Assembly (NCBI GenBank): GCA_002753335.1
Contig: PEAD01000025.1
Coordinates: 1-43,895 of the forward strand
Length of the DNA: 43,895 bases
Direction: 5' to 3'
Source: Nitrospirae bacterium MYbin3
GTDB lineage: Bacteria > Nitrospirota > Thermodesulfovibrionia > Thermodesulfovibrionales > Dissulfurispiraceae
This document shows positions 32,336 through 41,824 of the stretch, piece by piece. Position 1 is the first letter of the stretch, and every line of letters begins with the position of its first letter. Position numbers and translations under genes: made by a program. A model generated the notes under the pieces. It had not been told where the DNA came from. It ran no database searches and saw only the letters and a list, made by a program, of their open reading frames with translations.

Positions 32336-32833
32336 ATGGCAGATGAACACAGCTTAGATATAGCCTGCGAGATCGATATGCAGGAAGTGCTCAACGCCGT
32401 CACTCAGGCCACAAAGGAGATAGGGCAGCGCTTTGACTTTAAGGGCAGCAAAAGCAGCATCGAGCTGGACAAAGCAAAAGGCATACTAACACTGCTTTCG
32501 GATGACGAACAGAAGCTCAAAAGCGTGGTTGATATACTGCAGTCAAAAATGGTCAAAAGAAGCATCCCGCTTAAAGCTCTGAGCTACGGCAAAGTAGACC
32601 CTGCAGCCTCAAATACCGTAAGACAGATTATAACCCTTCAGCAGGGCATTCCACAGGATAAGTCAAAAGAAATAGTTAAGCTAATAAAAGAGACCAAGCT
32701 TAAGGTGAATGCAGAAATTCAGAAAGATCAGGTGCGTGTAAAGGGAAAGAAAATAGACGACCTTCAGACCATAATGGCGCTACTAAAAGACAAGGATTTC
32801 GGGATACACCTGCAGTTCAAGAATTACCGTTGA
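32336..32833 (+). CDS. YajQ family nucleotide-binding protein
   Basis: A 165-aa tandem ferredoxin-fold protein. Motifs: HSLDIACEIDMQEVLNAV, GQRFDFKGSKSSIEL and the C-terminal VRVKGKKIDDLQTIMALLKDKDFGIHLQF (read as VRVKGKKIDDLQ and LKDKDFGIHLQFKNYR). Members bind nucleotides, and Xanthomonas homologues bind c-di-GMP. SD GGAGGAT. It has no partner gene; the downstream genes are convergent. Confidence 0.95.
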   Translation: MADEHSLDIACEIDMQEVLNAVTQATKEIGQRFDFKGSKSSIELDKAKGILTLLSDDEQKLKSVVDILQSKMVKRSIPLKALSYGKVDPAASNTVRQIITLQQGIPQDKSKEIVKLIKETKLKVNAEIQKDQVRVKGKKIDDLQTIMALLKDKDFGIHLQFKNYR

Positions 32834-32838
32834 AAACC

Positions 32839-33585
32839 CTATACGGCAGCAATTGGGCCTTCAAGGCCGCCGTTGATAAACTGCACTACAACTGGATTTA
32901 GAGAGTTCTTAATCTCGTCCGAAGTTCCGGTTTCAACTATAACTCCTTCGTGAAGCATCGCAATCCTGTCAGCAACATCGAATATCTCAGGTATTTCATG
33001 GCTTATTATCACTCCGGTAAACCTGTATTTTTTGTGAGTGGTCATTATCAGCCTATGAATTGAGCTTAGGATTATCGGGTCAAGGCCTGTGGTAGGCTCG
33101 TCAAAAAAAACAATCTTTGGTTCGGTAATCAGCGTTCGGGCAAGGGCCACCCGTTTTCTCATACCGCCGCTCACCTCTGCAGGGAATTTCATATTCATGC
33201 CCTTCAGCCCAACATCATTCAATGCCTGAATAACCCTGTCATTAATTTCGGATTCACTAAGCTTAGTTTTTTCACGCAAAGGAAACGCCACATTGTCATA
33301 AACATTTATCGAATCAAAAAGCGCTCCGCCCTGGAACAAAACTCCAAGATGCTCCCTCACTTTATCCATATCTCGTGATCCAAGGGTTGTTATGTCCGTT
33401 CCATCAACCAGTATTTTCCCGCTGTCCGGCTTTAGCAGACCGATAAGATGCTTGAGCAGCACGCTCTTTCCTCCACCGCTCTTGCCGATAATAGCCATAA
33501 GCACATTGTCAGCTATGGTGAGATTTACACCGTTGAGTACCCTGTTGCCGTCAAATGTTTTTACTAAATCTATTATCTCTATCAT
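32839..33585 (-). CDS. ABC transporter ATPase, MlaF type
   Basis: The ATPase of the retrograde phospholipid transport system (Mla), 248 aa. Walker A is GKSGGGKSVLLKHLIG, the signature VSGGMRKRVALARTL, Walker B PKIVFFDEPTTGLDP, and the H-loop is in IISHEIPE. MlaF-type proteins are recognised by the VSGGMRKRV form of the signature. It follows the MlaE-like gene by 7 nt. The MlaD substrate-binding gene is not in the window. Confidence 0.95.
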   Translation of the reverse strand: MIEIIDLVKTFDGNRVLNGVNLTIADNVLMAIIGKSGGGKSVLLKHLIGLLKPDSGKILVDGTDITTLGSRDMDKVREHLGVLFQGGALFDSINVYDNVAFPLREKTKLSESEINDRVIQALNDVGLKGMNMKFPAEVSGGMRKRVALARTLITEPKIVFFDEPTTGLDPIILSSIHRLIMTTHKKYRFTGVIISHEIPEIFDVADRIAMLHEGVIVETGTSDEIKNSLNPVVVQFINGGLEGPIAAV

Positions 33586-33592
33586 GCCGCTC

Positions 33593-34363
33593 TCACAAAA
33601 GAATAGATCCCATAAAATAATCCCATATCAAAATCAAAACCGAAGATGTTACAACAGCCTCGGTCGTTGACTTGCTTACGCCCTCTGCCCCGTAGCCGGT
33701 GTTAAACCCCTTGTAGCAGCATACCCAAGCAACTATCAGTCCAAAGCTCAGGGATTTATAAAGTCCCATTCTTATATCTTTCATGTCCACAAAAACTTCC
33801 ATCTGAGAAAAATAAGTTCCGCCGCTCATGCCAAGCAGATCAACCGCAACAACATAGCCTCCGAATATGCCGATTACATCGAATATGGCTGTAAGCAGCG
33901 GAAACACTATCACCGCCGCCACCAGATTCGGGACTATCAAGTATCTGAACGGATTCAACGCCATAGAACTAAGCGCATCAATCTGCTCCGAAATGCGCAT
34001 AATGCCTATCTCGGCAGTAAGCGCCGAACCTGCCCTGCCGGTGACCATAAGAGCAGCAAGCACCGGACCGAGTTCTCTGATAAGGCTCAATGCTATCGCA
34101 GGACCAAGGAGCGCATCCGAGCCGAATTTTCTCAGAGTATAGTAAAGCTGAAGCGCAAGCACCATTCCTGCAAAAGAGCCTGTAAGCAAAATTACAACCA
34201 TCGATTTATTGCCGAAAAACCTAATCTGCTTGAGCAGCAGCCTGAACTTAAACGGAGGGATAAAGGCAAAATAAATAGCATTCGCAAGAAAAATAAGCAT
34301 GTCTCCCATTTTTCTTAATGTTGTTAAGGCCCAAGAACCGAGTTTTCTAATCATATTCAGCAC
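33593..34363 (-). CDS. ABC transporter permease, MlaE type
   Basis: A 256-aa MlaE-family permease with five to six TM helices. The family signature RELGPVLAALMVTGRAGSALTAEIG is present (two parts: RELGPVLAALMVTGRAG and SALTAEIG), with EQIDALSSMALNPFRYLIVPN just after. It forms the inner-membrane channel with MlaF. The N-terminal ~30 residues form an interfacial helix. Confidence 0.95.
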   Translation of the reverse strand: MLNMIRKLGSWALTTLRKMGDMLIFLANAIYFAFIPPFKFRLLLKQIRFFGNKSMVVILLTGSFAGMVLALQLYYTLRKFGSDALLGPAIALSLIRELGPVLAALMVTGRAGSALTAEIGIMRISEQIDALSSMALNPFRYLIVPNLVAAVIVFPLLTAIFDVIGIFGGYVVAVDLLGMSGGTYFSQMEVFVDMKDIRMGLYKSLSFGLIVAWVCCYKGFNTGYGAEGVSKSTTEAVVTSSVLILIWDYFMGSILL

Positions 34364-34476
34364 ATGATTTTATATCAGAGGAACACTTGCTTTGGCAAGG
34401 CATAAAACACTTCTCAAAACTCCCTCATTCACTGAACATTCTGGTGCAGCACGAGGCAGTCGCCTTATAGATTAGA

Positions 34477-34489
34477 AGTGACTGTCACT
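34477..34489. promoter_or_regulatory. 13-bp palindrome upstream of the DUF433/DUF5615 operon
   Basis: AGTGAC-T-GTCACT, about 85 bp before the antitoxin ATG. Possible operator; no other evidence. Confidence 0.3.
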
Positions 34490-34573
34490 ATTGGGTTGCT
34501 TTAAAAACATTGCACTTTTAGTTTTATCTAATGTAATATATTGTCATACATTGTGATTCATAAGGAGACGCTA

Positions 34574-34993
34574 ATGCCGACAGTACAAAAAAGCATCCGT
34601 ATTCAACACAAAACCATTAAAGAAATCGAAAGGATAGCAAAGCAGGCCAACAGGGAGTTTTCTTCTGTTACAAATGAGCTTCTTGATAATGCAATAAAAA
34701 TGCAGCGCGTCCCGGGGATTGTCTTTTCGGAGGGAACAACAGGCCTGCGGGCTAGAATTGCCGGAACAGGAATTGAAGTATGGGAATTGATTGCTACGTA
34801 TAAAAGCGTTAATAACGACCTTGTCCGCTTACGGAAAGCCTACCACTGGCTGACAGAACAGCAGCTTAGAGCCGCCATCGGTTATTACAGGGCTTACCCC
34901 GAAGAAATCAATTCACTGATGGAACTTAACGAACAACTGACCGAAGACACTATATTTGAAAAATATCCCTTCCTTGCAATAGCGGGCAATTGA
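34574..34993 (+). CDS. DUF433-domain antitoxin-like protein
   Basis: A 139-aa protein. The N-terminal ribbon/HTH-like part (KSIRIQHKTIKEIERIAKQ) resembles a MetJ/Arc-type or CopG-type fold. The DUF433 segment follows: GLRARIAGTGIEVWELIATY and LTEQQLRAAIGYYRAYPEEI. DUF433 proteins commonly pair with DUF5615 PIN-like proteins in toxin-antitoxin modules. The ATG at 34574 has an SD (AAGGAGACG); an earlier in-frame start lacks one. The stop TGA overlaps the next start as TTGA. Confidence 0.9.
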   Translation: MPTVQKSIRIQHKTIKEIERIAKQANREFSSVTNELLDNAIKMQRVPGIVFSEGTTGLRARIAGTGIEVWELIATYKSVNNDLVRLRKAYHWLTEQQLRAAIGYYRAYPEEINSLMELNEQLTEDTIFEKYPFLAIAGN

Positions 34994-35337
34994 AATATTA
35001 TCTCGACGAAGACCTGAGTCCAAAAATATTTGATATATTAAGAAGGCATGGCATAGATGCAATAAGCGCTCAAGATGTCGGCATGCTTCAGGCCTCGGAT
35101 ATGGAACAACTAAAATACGCAGCTTCCGAGTGCCGCTGCCTTGTGACCCGGAACAGAAATGACTTCATAGTCCTGACCGTTCAGTTCTTCAATGAACACA
35201 GACTGCACAAAGGGATATTGATTGTACCGCATACATTGCCCGGCGATAACTTTTCGCTTATAGCCAAAGCTATTATGAAACACCACAAAAAATATTCAAA
35301 AGAAAAACCGGCCCTCTATTCCATTGACTTTCTGTAA
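34990..35337 (+). CDS. DUF5615 PIN-like toxin
   Basis: A 115-aa PIN-like nuclease-fold protein. It begins MKYYLDEDLSPKIFDIL, where the LDE/D acid pair is the first half of the metal site. HGIDAISAQDVGMLQASD, and CLVTRNRNDFIVL with its Asp/Asn, complete the fold. The start is TTG within a TTGA overlap with DUF433. The 3' end overlaps the convergent peroxidase gene by 22 nt. RNase activity is inferred from the fold. Confidence 0.9.
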   Translation: MKYYLDEDLSPKIFDILRRHGIDAISAQDVGMLQASDMEQLKYAASECRCLVTRNRNDFIVLTVQFFNEHRLHKGILIVPHTLPGDNFSLIAKAIMKHHKKYSKEKPALYSIDFL

Positions 35338-36416
35338 TCGTAAAAAGGGCAAGGAATTTGACGAATTTGAGGATGTTTGATAACTAAATCTTCGCCTGCA
35401 AGGGCCTCAATGAGAAATGTTTTTAAACACTTCTTTTCTTCAGCGCTCAGATTCAGGGGCTTTAAAGCATCGTTTCCAGCACCTCCGCCGCGATCAAAAA
35501 AATCTATAACTTCATCAAGTGTTTTGAACACACCGTTATGCATGTATGGAGCTGTTTTTGAAACTTCGCGCAAGGCAGGTGTTCTGAAAGCCCTCCAGTC
35601 TTTTTTATCTTTGGTGACAAGATATCTGCCGGGGTCTTCATTAAGTGTTCTGTAATCCTCAAACCCGGAAATCTTGGCCACAAATCTCCTCGTAGCAGCA
35701 ATACCTGCGTCGTCTTTAAAATCGGGGTTTTCAGGTACATTAAGCGCGTAAAACTTATCATCAGACAGTGTTGCTCCGTAATGACAGTCCGCACATTTGC
35801 CCTTTCCTGTAAAAGTTATGAGCCCTTTTACGGCATCCTTGGACAATGCTTTTTTATCCCCTTTGAGATACCTGTCGAGAGGCGAATTCTTTGAAATAAG
35901 GCTTCGCTGAAAAGAGGCAAGCGCCATAGCAATTTTTTTCTTGTCAGGTTCAGCGCCAAAAACTTTTTTAAAATCGGCAACATACTCAGGAACTCCCCGA
36001 ATCACCTCTTCAACAAAATCAAGATTCCGGTTCATCTCGAACGCAGACATTATCGGAAACAGAGCCTGCTCTTCTAAACTTTTACCCCTGCCTTCATAAA
36101 AGAGAAATTTCTGAAGCCCTATATTTATAAGGGTTGACGTGTTTCTCCAGTTCTTTGTTGTCGGGTAGCTCATACCTATATCCTGACCGTCAGCAAAGGC
36201 CTGATCAGGAATATGGCATGTGGCACAGCTCATCGTTCCGTCGCCCGAAAGCCTGCGGTCAAAAAAAAGTTTTTTGCCCAGCTCTGTTTTTTCGTATGTC
36301 TGCGGATTATCTATCGGCTCGGGTGAAGGCTTTATCGGCTCAAGGTTTCCGGCAAAAGTCTGGCCTGACAAGAAAACAAGCACACCGCACAAAAACAGTA
36401 GGCTACTTCTTCGCAT
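35316..36416 (-). CDS. diheme cytochrome c peroxidase (MauG/CcpA type)
   Basis: A 366-aa periplasmic peroxidase. The signal peptide ends near QTFAG. The first heme site is CATCH (~63) and the second CADCH (~208). The conserved FLFYEGRGKSLEEQALFPI and TPALREVSKTAPYMHNG regions are also seen. It reduces H2O2 to water with electrons from a c-type cytochrome. The start overlaps the DsbA-like selenoprotein gene by 14 nt, so the two are translationally coupled. The SD lies inside that gene (AGAGGAAC). Confidence 0.94.
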   Translation of the reverse strand: MRRSSLLFLCGVLVFLSGQTFAGNLEPIKPSPEPIDNPQTYEKTELGKKLFFDRRLSGDGTMSCATCHIPDQAFADGQDIGMSYPTTKNWRNTSTLINIGLQKFLFYEGRGKSLEEQALFPIMSAFEMNRNLDFVEEVIRGVPEYVADFKKVFGAEPDKKKIAMALASFQRSLISKNSPLDRYLKGDKKALSKDAVKGLITFTGKGKCADCHYGATLSDDKFYALNVPENPDFKDDAGIAATRRFVAKISGFEDYRTLNEDPGRYLVTKDKKDWRAFRTPALREVSKTAPYMHNGVFKTLDEVIDFFDRGGGAGNDALKPLNLSAEEKKCLKTFLIEALAGEDLVIKHPQIRQIPCPFYDYRKSME

Positions 36417-36996
36417 TCTTCAGTTCCTCTTCAACTATCTTCCGCAGATATTCGTAAGACCTGTTCCCTACAACCATCCTGCCGTTGATAAAAAAAGTCG
36501 GTGTGTTGTAAAGGTCCATGCTCTTAGCCAGTTTTTTATCTCGTTCGATTATGGCTGAATATTTTTTGCCATCAATCGAATCAGTGAACTTCTTTACATC
36601 GAGATTAATCTCCTGAGCGTATTTGACAAGGCTTTTCTTTTCGAGCTGTGGCGACTTCTTCAGCATAATGCTGTGCATCTCCCAGAACTTGCCCTGCTCA
36701 TTTGCTGCCATTGCAGCTTCGGCAGCAATATGAGAAAAATCTCTGTATTGATACGGGTAGTGTTTGACCACCAGCTTAACTTTGCCATCAAAGTCTTTCA
36801 TGATTTTGTGTACGGCCGGACCGGCCCCCACGCAGTGAGGTCATTGATAATCTATGAATTCGATAATAGTTACCGGCGCGTTAGAATTGCCGTATGAAGG
36901 TGAATTGTCTATCGAAACAGAATATCTCTTTTCGGTCTCGGCAAAAATGTTTGAACTTAAAAATACAAAAAATAAAACGACAAAAATTTTCTTCAT
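36403..36996 (-). CDS. DsbA-like thiol oxidoreductase selenoprotein (U-P-H-C)
   Basis: A 197-residue protein if the TGA at 36843-36841 (codon 52) is read as Sec: FIDYQ-U-PHC-VGAG, where DsbA family members have FxDFQCPHC. A signal peptide (KKIFVVLFFVFLSSNIFAE) is in front and the cis-Pro is in YNTPTFFINGR. The remainder (KHYPYQYRDFSHIAAEAAMAANEQGKFWEMH, in parts) is typical of DsbA/thioredoxin-fold COG1651. Translation from the next ATG alone would lose the active site. SD AGGAG 7 nt before the ATG. A bSECIS-like hairpin follows the UGA. It is coupled to the diheme peroxidase. Confidence 0.9.
36814..36826 (-). other. bSECIS-like hairpin of the DsbA-like selenoprotein
   Basis: GGCCG-GTC-CGGCC on the minus strand, 15-27 nt after the UGA, with the apical loop beginning at nt 20. 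The loop sequence is GUC (GGUC if the closing pair opens), like the GGUC loop of E. coli fdhF SECIS. Confidence 0.75.
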
Positions 36997-37030
36997 TTTT
37001 CAACTCCTGTTTTTAGTTTTCTTAATCAAA

Positions 37031-37060
37031 AGAGCCCTCTACCGTTACGCAGAGGGCTCT
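37031..37060 (-). terminator. terminator after fdnGHI
   Basis: A perfect 10-bp stem, AGAGCCCTCT/AGAGGGCTCT, with a 10-nt loop, followed on the minus strand by TTTTGATT. It ends the formate dehydrogenase operon before the DsbA-like gene. Confidence 0.75.
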
Positions 37061-37081
37061 CCTTCAAGGATAAAAAAAGTT

Positions 37082-37684
37082 TTAGTAACCCATTTCCTTT
37101 ACCCACTTAGGACTCTTCTTCCGAGCCCATTCCAGAGGAACAGTTCCGCTCAGCATAATGCGGAGAGTGCCGGGGTTTGCCAGCGTGGCAAGGTATATAT
37201 GAGCGGCAACTGCAAAAACTATGTAATCAAAGGCTATGTTGTGAGCAAGATGAGAAAGCAGAATATATTTTTTCACTCCCGGCATAAGCCATATAACAAA
37301 TCCTGAAACAGCTATGGCGATACCGGATACAACAAGGCCAAGATAAGCGAGTTTCTGACCGGTGTTCAGTTTGCCCATAGGCGGAACATGAGGATGCTTT
37401 GAAAGATAGCCTCCAAGCATTGACAGCCATTTGAGGTCATCTCCTGTCATATGCAACGACTCCGGCAAATAAAAGAAAATCGAGATAACAAGAGAGCCTG
37501 TGAAGACAATACCGGCATAGTTGTGAATCACCTTCATCTGGGCAAAACTTCCGAAGATTCCGGTCATCTGCTCAAGATGAAAGAGAAACGCATAGCCTGT
37601 AAGCGCTAAAATGAAACAGCTTATCGCAAGCACCCAGTGGTTGAATATCTCGAAAACACCAGCCTTTCTTATCATCTTATCCAT
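37082..37684 (-). CDS. fdnI: formate dehydrogenase gamma subunit (cytochrome b)
   Basis: A 200-aa diheme b-type membrane subunit with four TM helices (~16-33, 55-75, 110-132, 150-170). Heme-ligand His residues are in IFNHWVLA, KVIHNYAG and SHLAHNI. The FdnI family pattern is seen at the ends (RWARKKSPKWVKE-like WARKKSPKWVKE). It takes electrons from FdnH to the quinone pool. It overlaps fdnH by 8 nt. Confidence 0.93.
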   Translation of the reverse strand: MDKMIRKAGVFEIFNHWVLAISCFILALTGYAFLFHLEQMTGIFGSFAQMKVIHNYAGIVFTGSLVISIFFYLPESLHMTGDDLKWLSMLGGYLSKHPHVPPMGKLNTGQKLAYLGLVVSGIAIAVSGFVIWLMPGVKKYILLSHLAHNIAFDYIVFAVAAHIYLATLANPGTLRIMLSGTVPLEWARKKSPKWVKEMGY

Positions 37685-38441
37685 CTTTCTTCACCTCCTC
37701 ATCATCTTTGTGTGGCCCAATAACCACGTAATGTAGCAGAGAGGCTGCAACCGCACCGCCAACTCCCCAGTATGCAAGCGGCTTGAGAACCTTATGCCAG
37801 AAGACAATTGATTCTGGTATCTGCGGATTCTCTTCCATGCCGTAAAGTTTCGGAGAATCTTTGAAAGCATAAATTGAACCGAGGCCTCCCAAGTCAGTAT
37901 CCCCGTACACCTTAGCAAATCCGGCCTTTTTTGATCCTCCGATAAGCGAGTCGCGTTCTCCGTATTTTATCGCTCCGGTAGGACAGGTTTTCGAACAGGC
38001 AGGCTCAAGTCCTGCCGCGATCCTGTCTTCGCAGAGATTGCATTTAGAAATCTTGTCCTTTGCGTCATAGCGAGGAACATTGAACGGACAGCCGGCAACG
38101 CATAATTTACAGCCGATGCATTTTTCTTTGTTGAACGCCACAGCGCCCTCTTTTGTTTTGTACAGAGCGCCCGGCGCCGGACATATCTTCATGCATCCTG
38201 CATCGTCGCAATGCATGCACCGCTGACTTACAAAAAGCCAGCGCACAGGATCCTTTTCTGACGGCACCTCGACATACCGTATTTTGTTGAAAACTATAGG
38301 CGTCAGGTCAGCCGGGTTTTCGAAACTGCCTGTGTTCTTTGTCTTCTCGGCAGGAAGCTGGTTCCAGCCCTTGCAGGCGGTCTGACAGCCCCTACATCCT
38401 ATGCAGAGTTCCGGAGATATTAATAAAGCCTTTCTTGCCAT
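37677..38441 (-). CDS. fdnH: formate dehydrogenase beta subunit (4x[4Fe-4S])
   Basis: A 254-aa iron-sulfur subunit with four ferredoxin-type clusters: CIGCRGCQTAC, CMHCDDAGCMKIC, CIGCKLCVAGC and CNLC...CSKTC. The C-terminal TM (WGVGGAVAASLLHYVVIG) anchors it. It is the electron conduit from FdnG to FdnI. It is 12 nt downstream of fdnG and overlaps fdnI. Confidence 0.95.
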   Translation of the reverse strand: MARKALLISPELCIGCRGCQTACKGWNQLPAEKTKNTGSFENPADLTPIVFNKIRYVEVPSEKDPVRWLFVSQRCMHCDDAGCMKICPAPGALYKTKEGAVAFNKEKCIGCKLCVAGCPFNVPRYDAKDKISKCNLCEDRIAAGLEPACSKTCPTGAIKYGERDSLIGGSKKAGFAKVYGDTDLGGLGSIYAFKDSPKLYGMEENPQIPESIVFWHKVLKPLAYWGVGGAVAASLLHYVVIGPHKDDEEVKKDG

Positions 38442-38453
38442 GCCATCACCCCC

Positions 38454-41400
38454 CTATGCCTTTTCGACATTGACCATAAAGGCCTTTGTCTCTGGAATCA
38501 TTGTATTTGCATCACCGACAGTTGGAGTAAGCAGGTTTGAGGAGTCCCCACCGCTTCCATCTTCAGGGAACTGCCAGCCGAAATGCCACGGCAGTCCGAC
38601 CTGATGCACCGTTGAATTAGCGACCTTGAACGGCTTAAACCTATTGGTCACCATCGCGATCGCCCAAACCTCGCCCCTTGCCGATTTCACCGTAACCTTG
38701 TCGCCGCTCTTTATGTTCTTCTCTTTAGCAAGCTCCTCGCTCAGCTCCACAAACTGCTGAGGCTGAAGCTCGGCCTGCCAAGGCAGATGCCTTGTGAGAA
38801 CGCCGGTCTGCCAGTGTTCGGAAACGCGGTAGGTGGTGGCAACATACGGAAACCGCATATCACATGAAAGGAACTGATCCTCTTTCAAACCGCCCTTCTT
38901 GTCAAAGAACATCTTGATAGCAGGATTGACCCTCTGCTTAGAGAGAAGGTTTGCCTGCAGAGGACATTCAAGAGCTTCATAATGCTCAGGGAAAGGCCCG
39001 TCCGCAAGCCCCGGTCCGAATAGCGCGCCCATGCCATCCGCCCTCATTATGAACGGATACTTGCCCGCCTTTTCATCAGCCATCGGCGGCGCAGGCCCGT
39101 CAGGCACATCGCCTTCCCATCCGGGGCCGGTCTTTTTGGTCTTGGGATCCAGCTTATTCGGATTCCATTTAATGACAGCTCTCTTCGGATCCCATGGCTT
39201 GCCTTCCATATTCACCGAAGCGCGGTTGTAGATAATCCTTCTGTTTACCGGCCAGCACCAAGCCCAATCAGAGAATAGGCCTAGTCCTGTCGGGTCATCC
39301 TTCTTTCTGCGCGCCATCATATTGACCTGCTTATCATCCTTCATCGTGTAGCTTCCGCTGTATATCCAGTTTCCGCAGGAGGTTGTTCCATCAAGCTGCA
39401 AGGTGACAAAGTTCGTGCAGAGGTCTCCTTTTTTGCCCACAACCTTGTTGGCCTTCTTGTCAACGAGCTCTTCTATATAATAACCGTTGACCTCTTTTGC
39501 TATAAGATGGGTATTGACAGCCTTTGCTCCGTAGTTCCATGTGAGTTTTAAAATAGGATCAGGAAAAGCGCCGCCCTGTTTCTGATACATTTTCTTGACC
39601 CTGAGGAACAACTCATTAACAATATCCGAATCCGGCTTTGACTGGCCAATCGGCTCGATAGCTTTATATCTCCACTGCGCCAGGCGGCCTGAATTGGTTA
39701 TGCTTCCCTCTTTTTCAACCGACGATGCGCAGGGCAGCATGAAAACTTCGGTCTGAATATCTTTCGGATTCAAGCCCGGCCCTTTCCAGAAAGATGCGGT
39801 CTCATTGTCAAATAGGTTTACATTTACCATCCATTTGAGCTTGGTCAAAGCAGTTCTTACCTTGCCTGCATTGGCTCCGGAGCACGCCGGGTTTTGTCCC
39901 CATGCAAAAAAGCCGTCGAACTTGCCTTTGTACATCTGGTCAAAGAGATTGAGCCATGAAGCATTCATGCCCTCATCCAGTTTCGGGAGATAATCATATG
40001 CAAAACCGTTTTCTTTTGTGGCATTGCTTCCATAAATGGACTTCAGATAGCTAGTGATGTATTTGCCCCTGTTGCCCCACCAGTTGACGCTCCTCGGATC
40101 TTTTGTCTTTGGGGTAAGCTTGTCAATATAGGTTTTGAGGTCAACAAGAGTGGCTGACGGTACAGGAATATATCCGGGCAGAATGTGGAATAAAAGCCCG
40201 AAGTCTGTGGAGCCCTGAACATTAGACTCACCTCTCAAAGCATTCATTCCTCCGCCGGCCATTCCTATGTTGCCAAGCAGAAGCTGAATAATCGCCATCG
40301 TCCTGATGTTCTGAGTGCCCACTGTATGCTGTGTCCAGCCCATCGCATAAAGCTCGGTGCCTACCCTGTTGGGCTTTCCTGTTGAGCCATAAGCTTTATA
40401 AACCTCAAGCAGCTTTTCCTTGGGCGTGCCTGTGATTGAAGAAACCTTGTCGGGAGTATATCTTGAGTAATGCTTTTTCATAATCTGGAACACGCAGTTC
40501 GGGTCTTTCATGGTCATGTCTTTCTTAGGCAGACCTTTTTCATCCATCTGGAAAGACCATGTCTTTTTGTCGTATTTGCGTGTTGTTTCATCGTAGCCCG
40601 AGAAGAGGCCGTTTAGCTCAGCAGGCCCTTTGAAATCAGGGTTTACAAGGTATGTTGCGTTAGTATAGTTAACAACATATTCTTTGAAATAAAGGTTGTT
40701 GTCCAGAATATATTTTATCATGCCGCCCAAAAATGCTATGTCTGTTCCTGAACGCAGAGGCGCATACAAATCAGCCCTTGCCGCGGTCCTTGTAAATCGG
40801 GGATCAACAACAACAAGCTTTGCACCCTTCTCTCTCGCCTTCATAATCCATTTCATAGATATCGGATGATTTTCTGCAGGGTTGCTGCCCATTACCAGAA
40901 TTACATCAGCATTCTTTAAATCCACCCAGTGATTCGTCATCGCACCGCGTCCGAACGACTCTGCCAGAGCCGCAACAGTTGCGGAGTGTCATATTCGGGC
41001 CTGATGCTCTATATAGACGAGCCCCCATGAACGGAGCATCTTCTGCAGTATATAGCACTCTTCATTGTCGAGCGCTGCACTTCCAACATGGGCTATGGCA
41101 TCGGTTCTGTTGACAACAAAATCCTTCTCGACCTCAACATCCTTGCCGTCAGGCCCTTTTTCTTTTACCTTTGATTTAGAGGTCAGCTTAAAACTTTTGT
41201 CGCGGGTCTTCTTTACCCTTTTGGCTATCTCATCAAGCGCCCAGTCCCACTCCACCTCTTTCCATTCAGATGCCCCTGCCGCACGATATTTCGGCTTTTT
41301 AAGCCTGTTGTCATTATTGACAATCTGATAAACTGACTGTCCTTTAGAACACAAGGTTCCCTCGTTGATCGGGTGTTCTGGGTCGCCCTCGGTGTTGACC

Positions 41401-41603
41401 ACCTTACCATCAATTGTCTGGACAAGAATTCCGCAGCCCACAGAGCAGTAAGGACAGATTGTGTTTGTGGTCTTGGCGTTCTTGGTCCTGAGTTCAGACG
41501 GAGCAGCAGCTTCTGCCTCTTTTTGTTCCGGCCCGGCACCTACAGAACCTGCCAGAAGAGTTCCTCCCGAAAGTTTCAGGAAGTCGCGTCTTGATACAGC
41601 CAT
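38454..41603 (-). CDS. fdnG: formate dehydrogenase alpha subunit, selenocysteine, Tat-exported
   Basis: The molybdo- or tungsto-bis-MGD catalytic subunit, 1049 residues when the TGA at 40991-40989 is read as Sec: EHQARI-U-HSATVAALAESFGRGAM, the exact FDH-N/FDH-O context. The Tat signal is SRRDFLKLSGG. The [4Fe-4S] motif is CPYCSVGCG...C (~55-95). The ATG at 41603 has an SD (GGGGGTAAC); an upstream extension has none. Formate oxidation in the periplasm feeds FdnH and FdnI. The length is close to E. coli FdnG (1015 aa). Confidence 0.96.
40959..40969 (-). other. bSECIS-like hairpin of fdnG
   Basis: CTCT-GGC-AGAG on the minus strand, 20-30 nt after the UGA, with G at both of the first two loop positions. 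A second perfect stem (CCGCAA/TTGCGG) lies nearer the UGA and may compete. Confidence 0.6.
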
Positions 41604-41729
41604 AATGTTACCCCCTTTTTTGAGCCTCGTTTGATTCTCATCCGAATCAATGGTGTTATTATCATAAATTATAAGCGTATAAATCAATGCTTAGTTTAAG
41701 CAGAAAAATAATACGGTTTGATTCTTTTT

Positions 41730-41758
41730 TTGACAAAACGCCGATTATGAGATAGACT
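41730..41758 (+). promoter_or_regulatory. possible promoter of the octaheme cytochrome gene
   Basis: TTGACA, a 17-nt spacer and TAGACT, about 66 nt before the ATG, with the divergent fdnG start on the other side. A TATAAT-like box nearer the gene (TTATAATAATC) is an alternative. Confidence 0.4.
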
Positions 41759-41824
41759 TTATTTATAATAATCAGCAAAACATCTCAACCACAAAAAAAT
41801 TATTTTACTTAAGGAGGCTTCATC

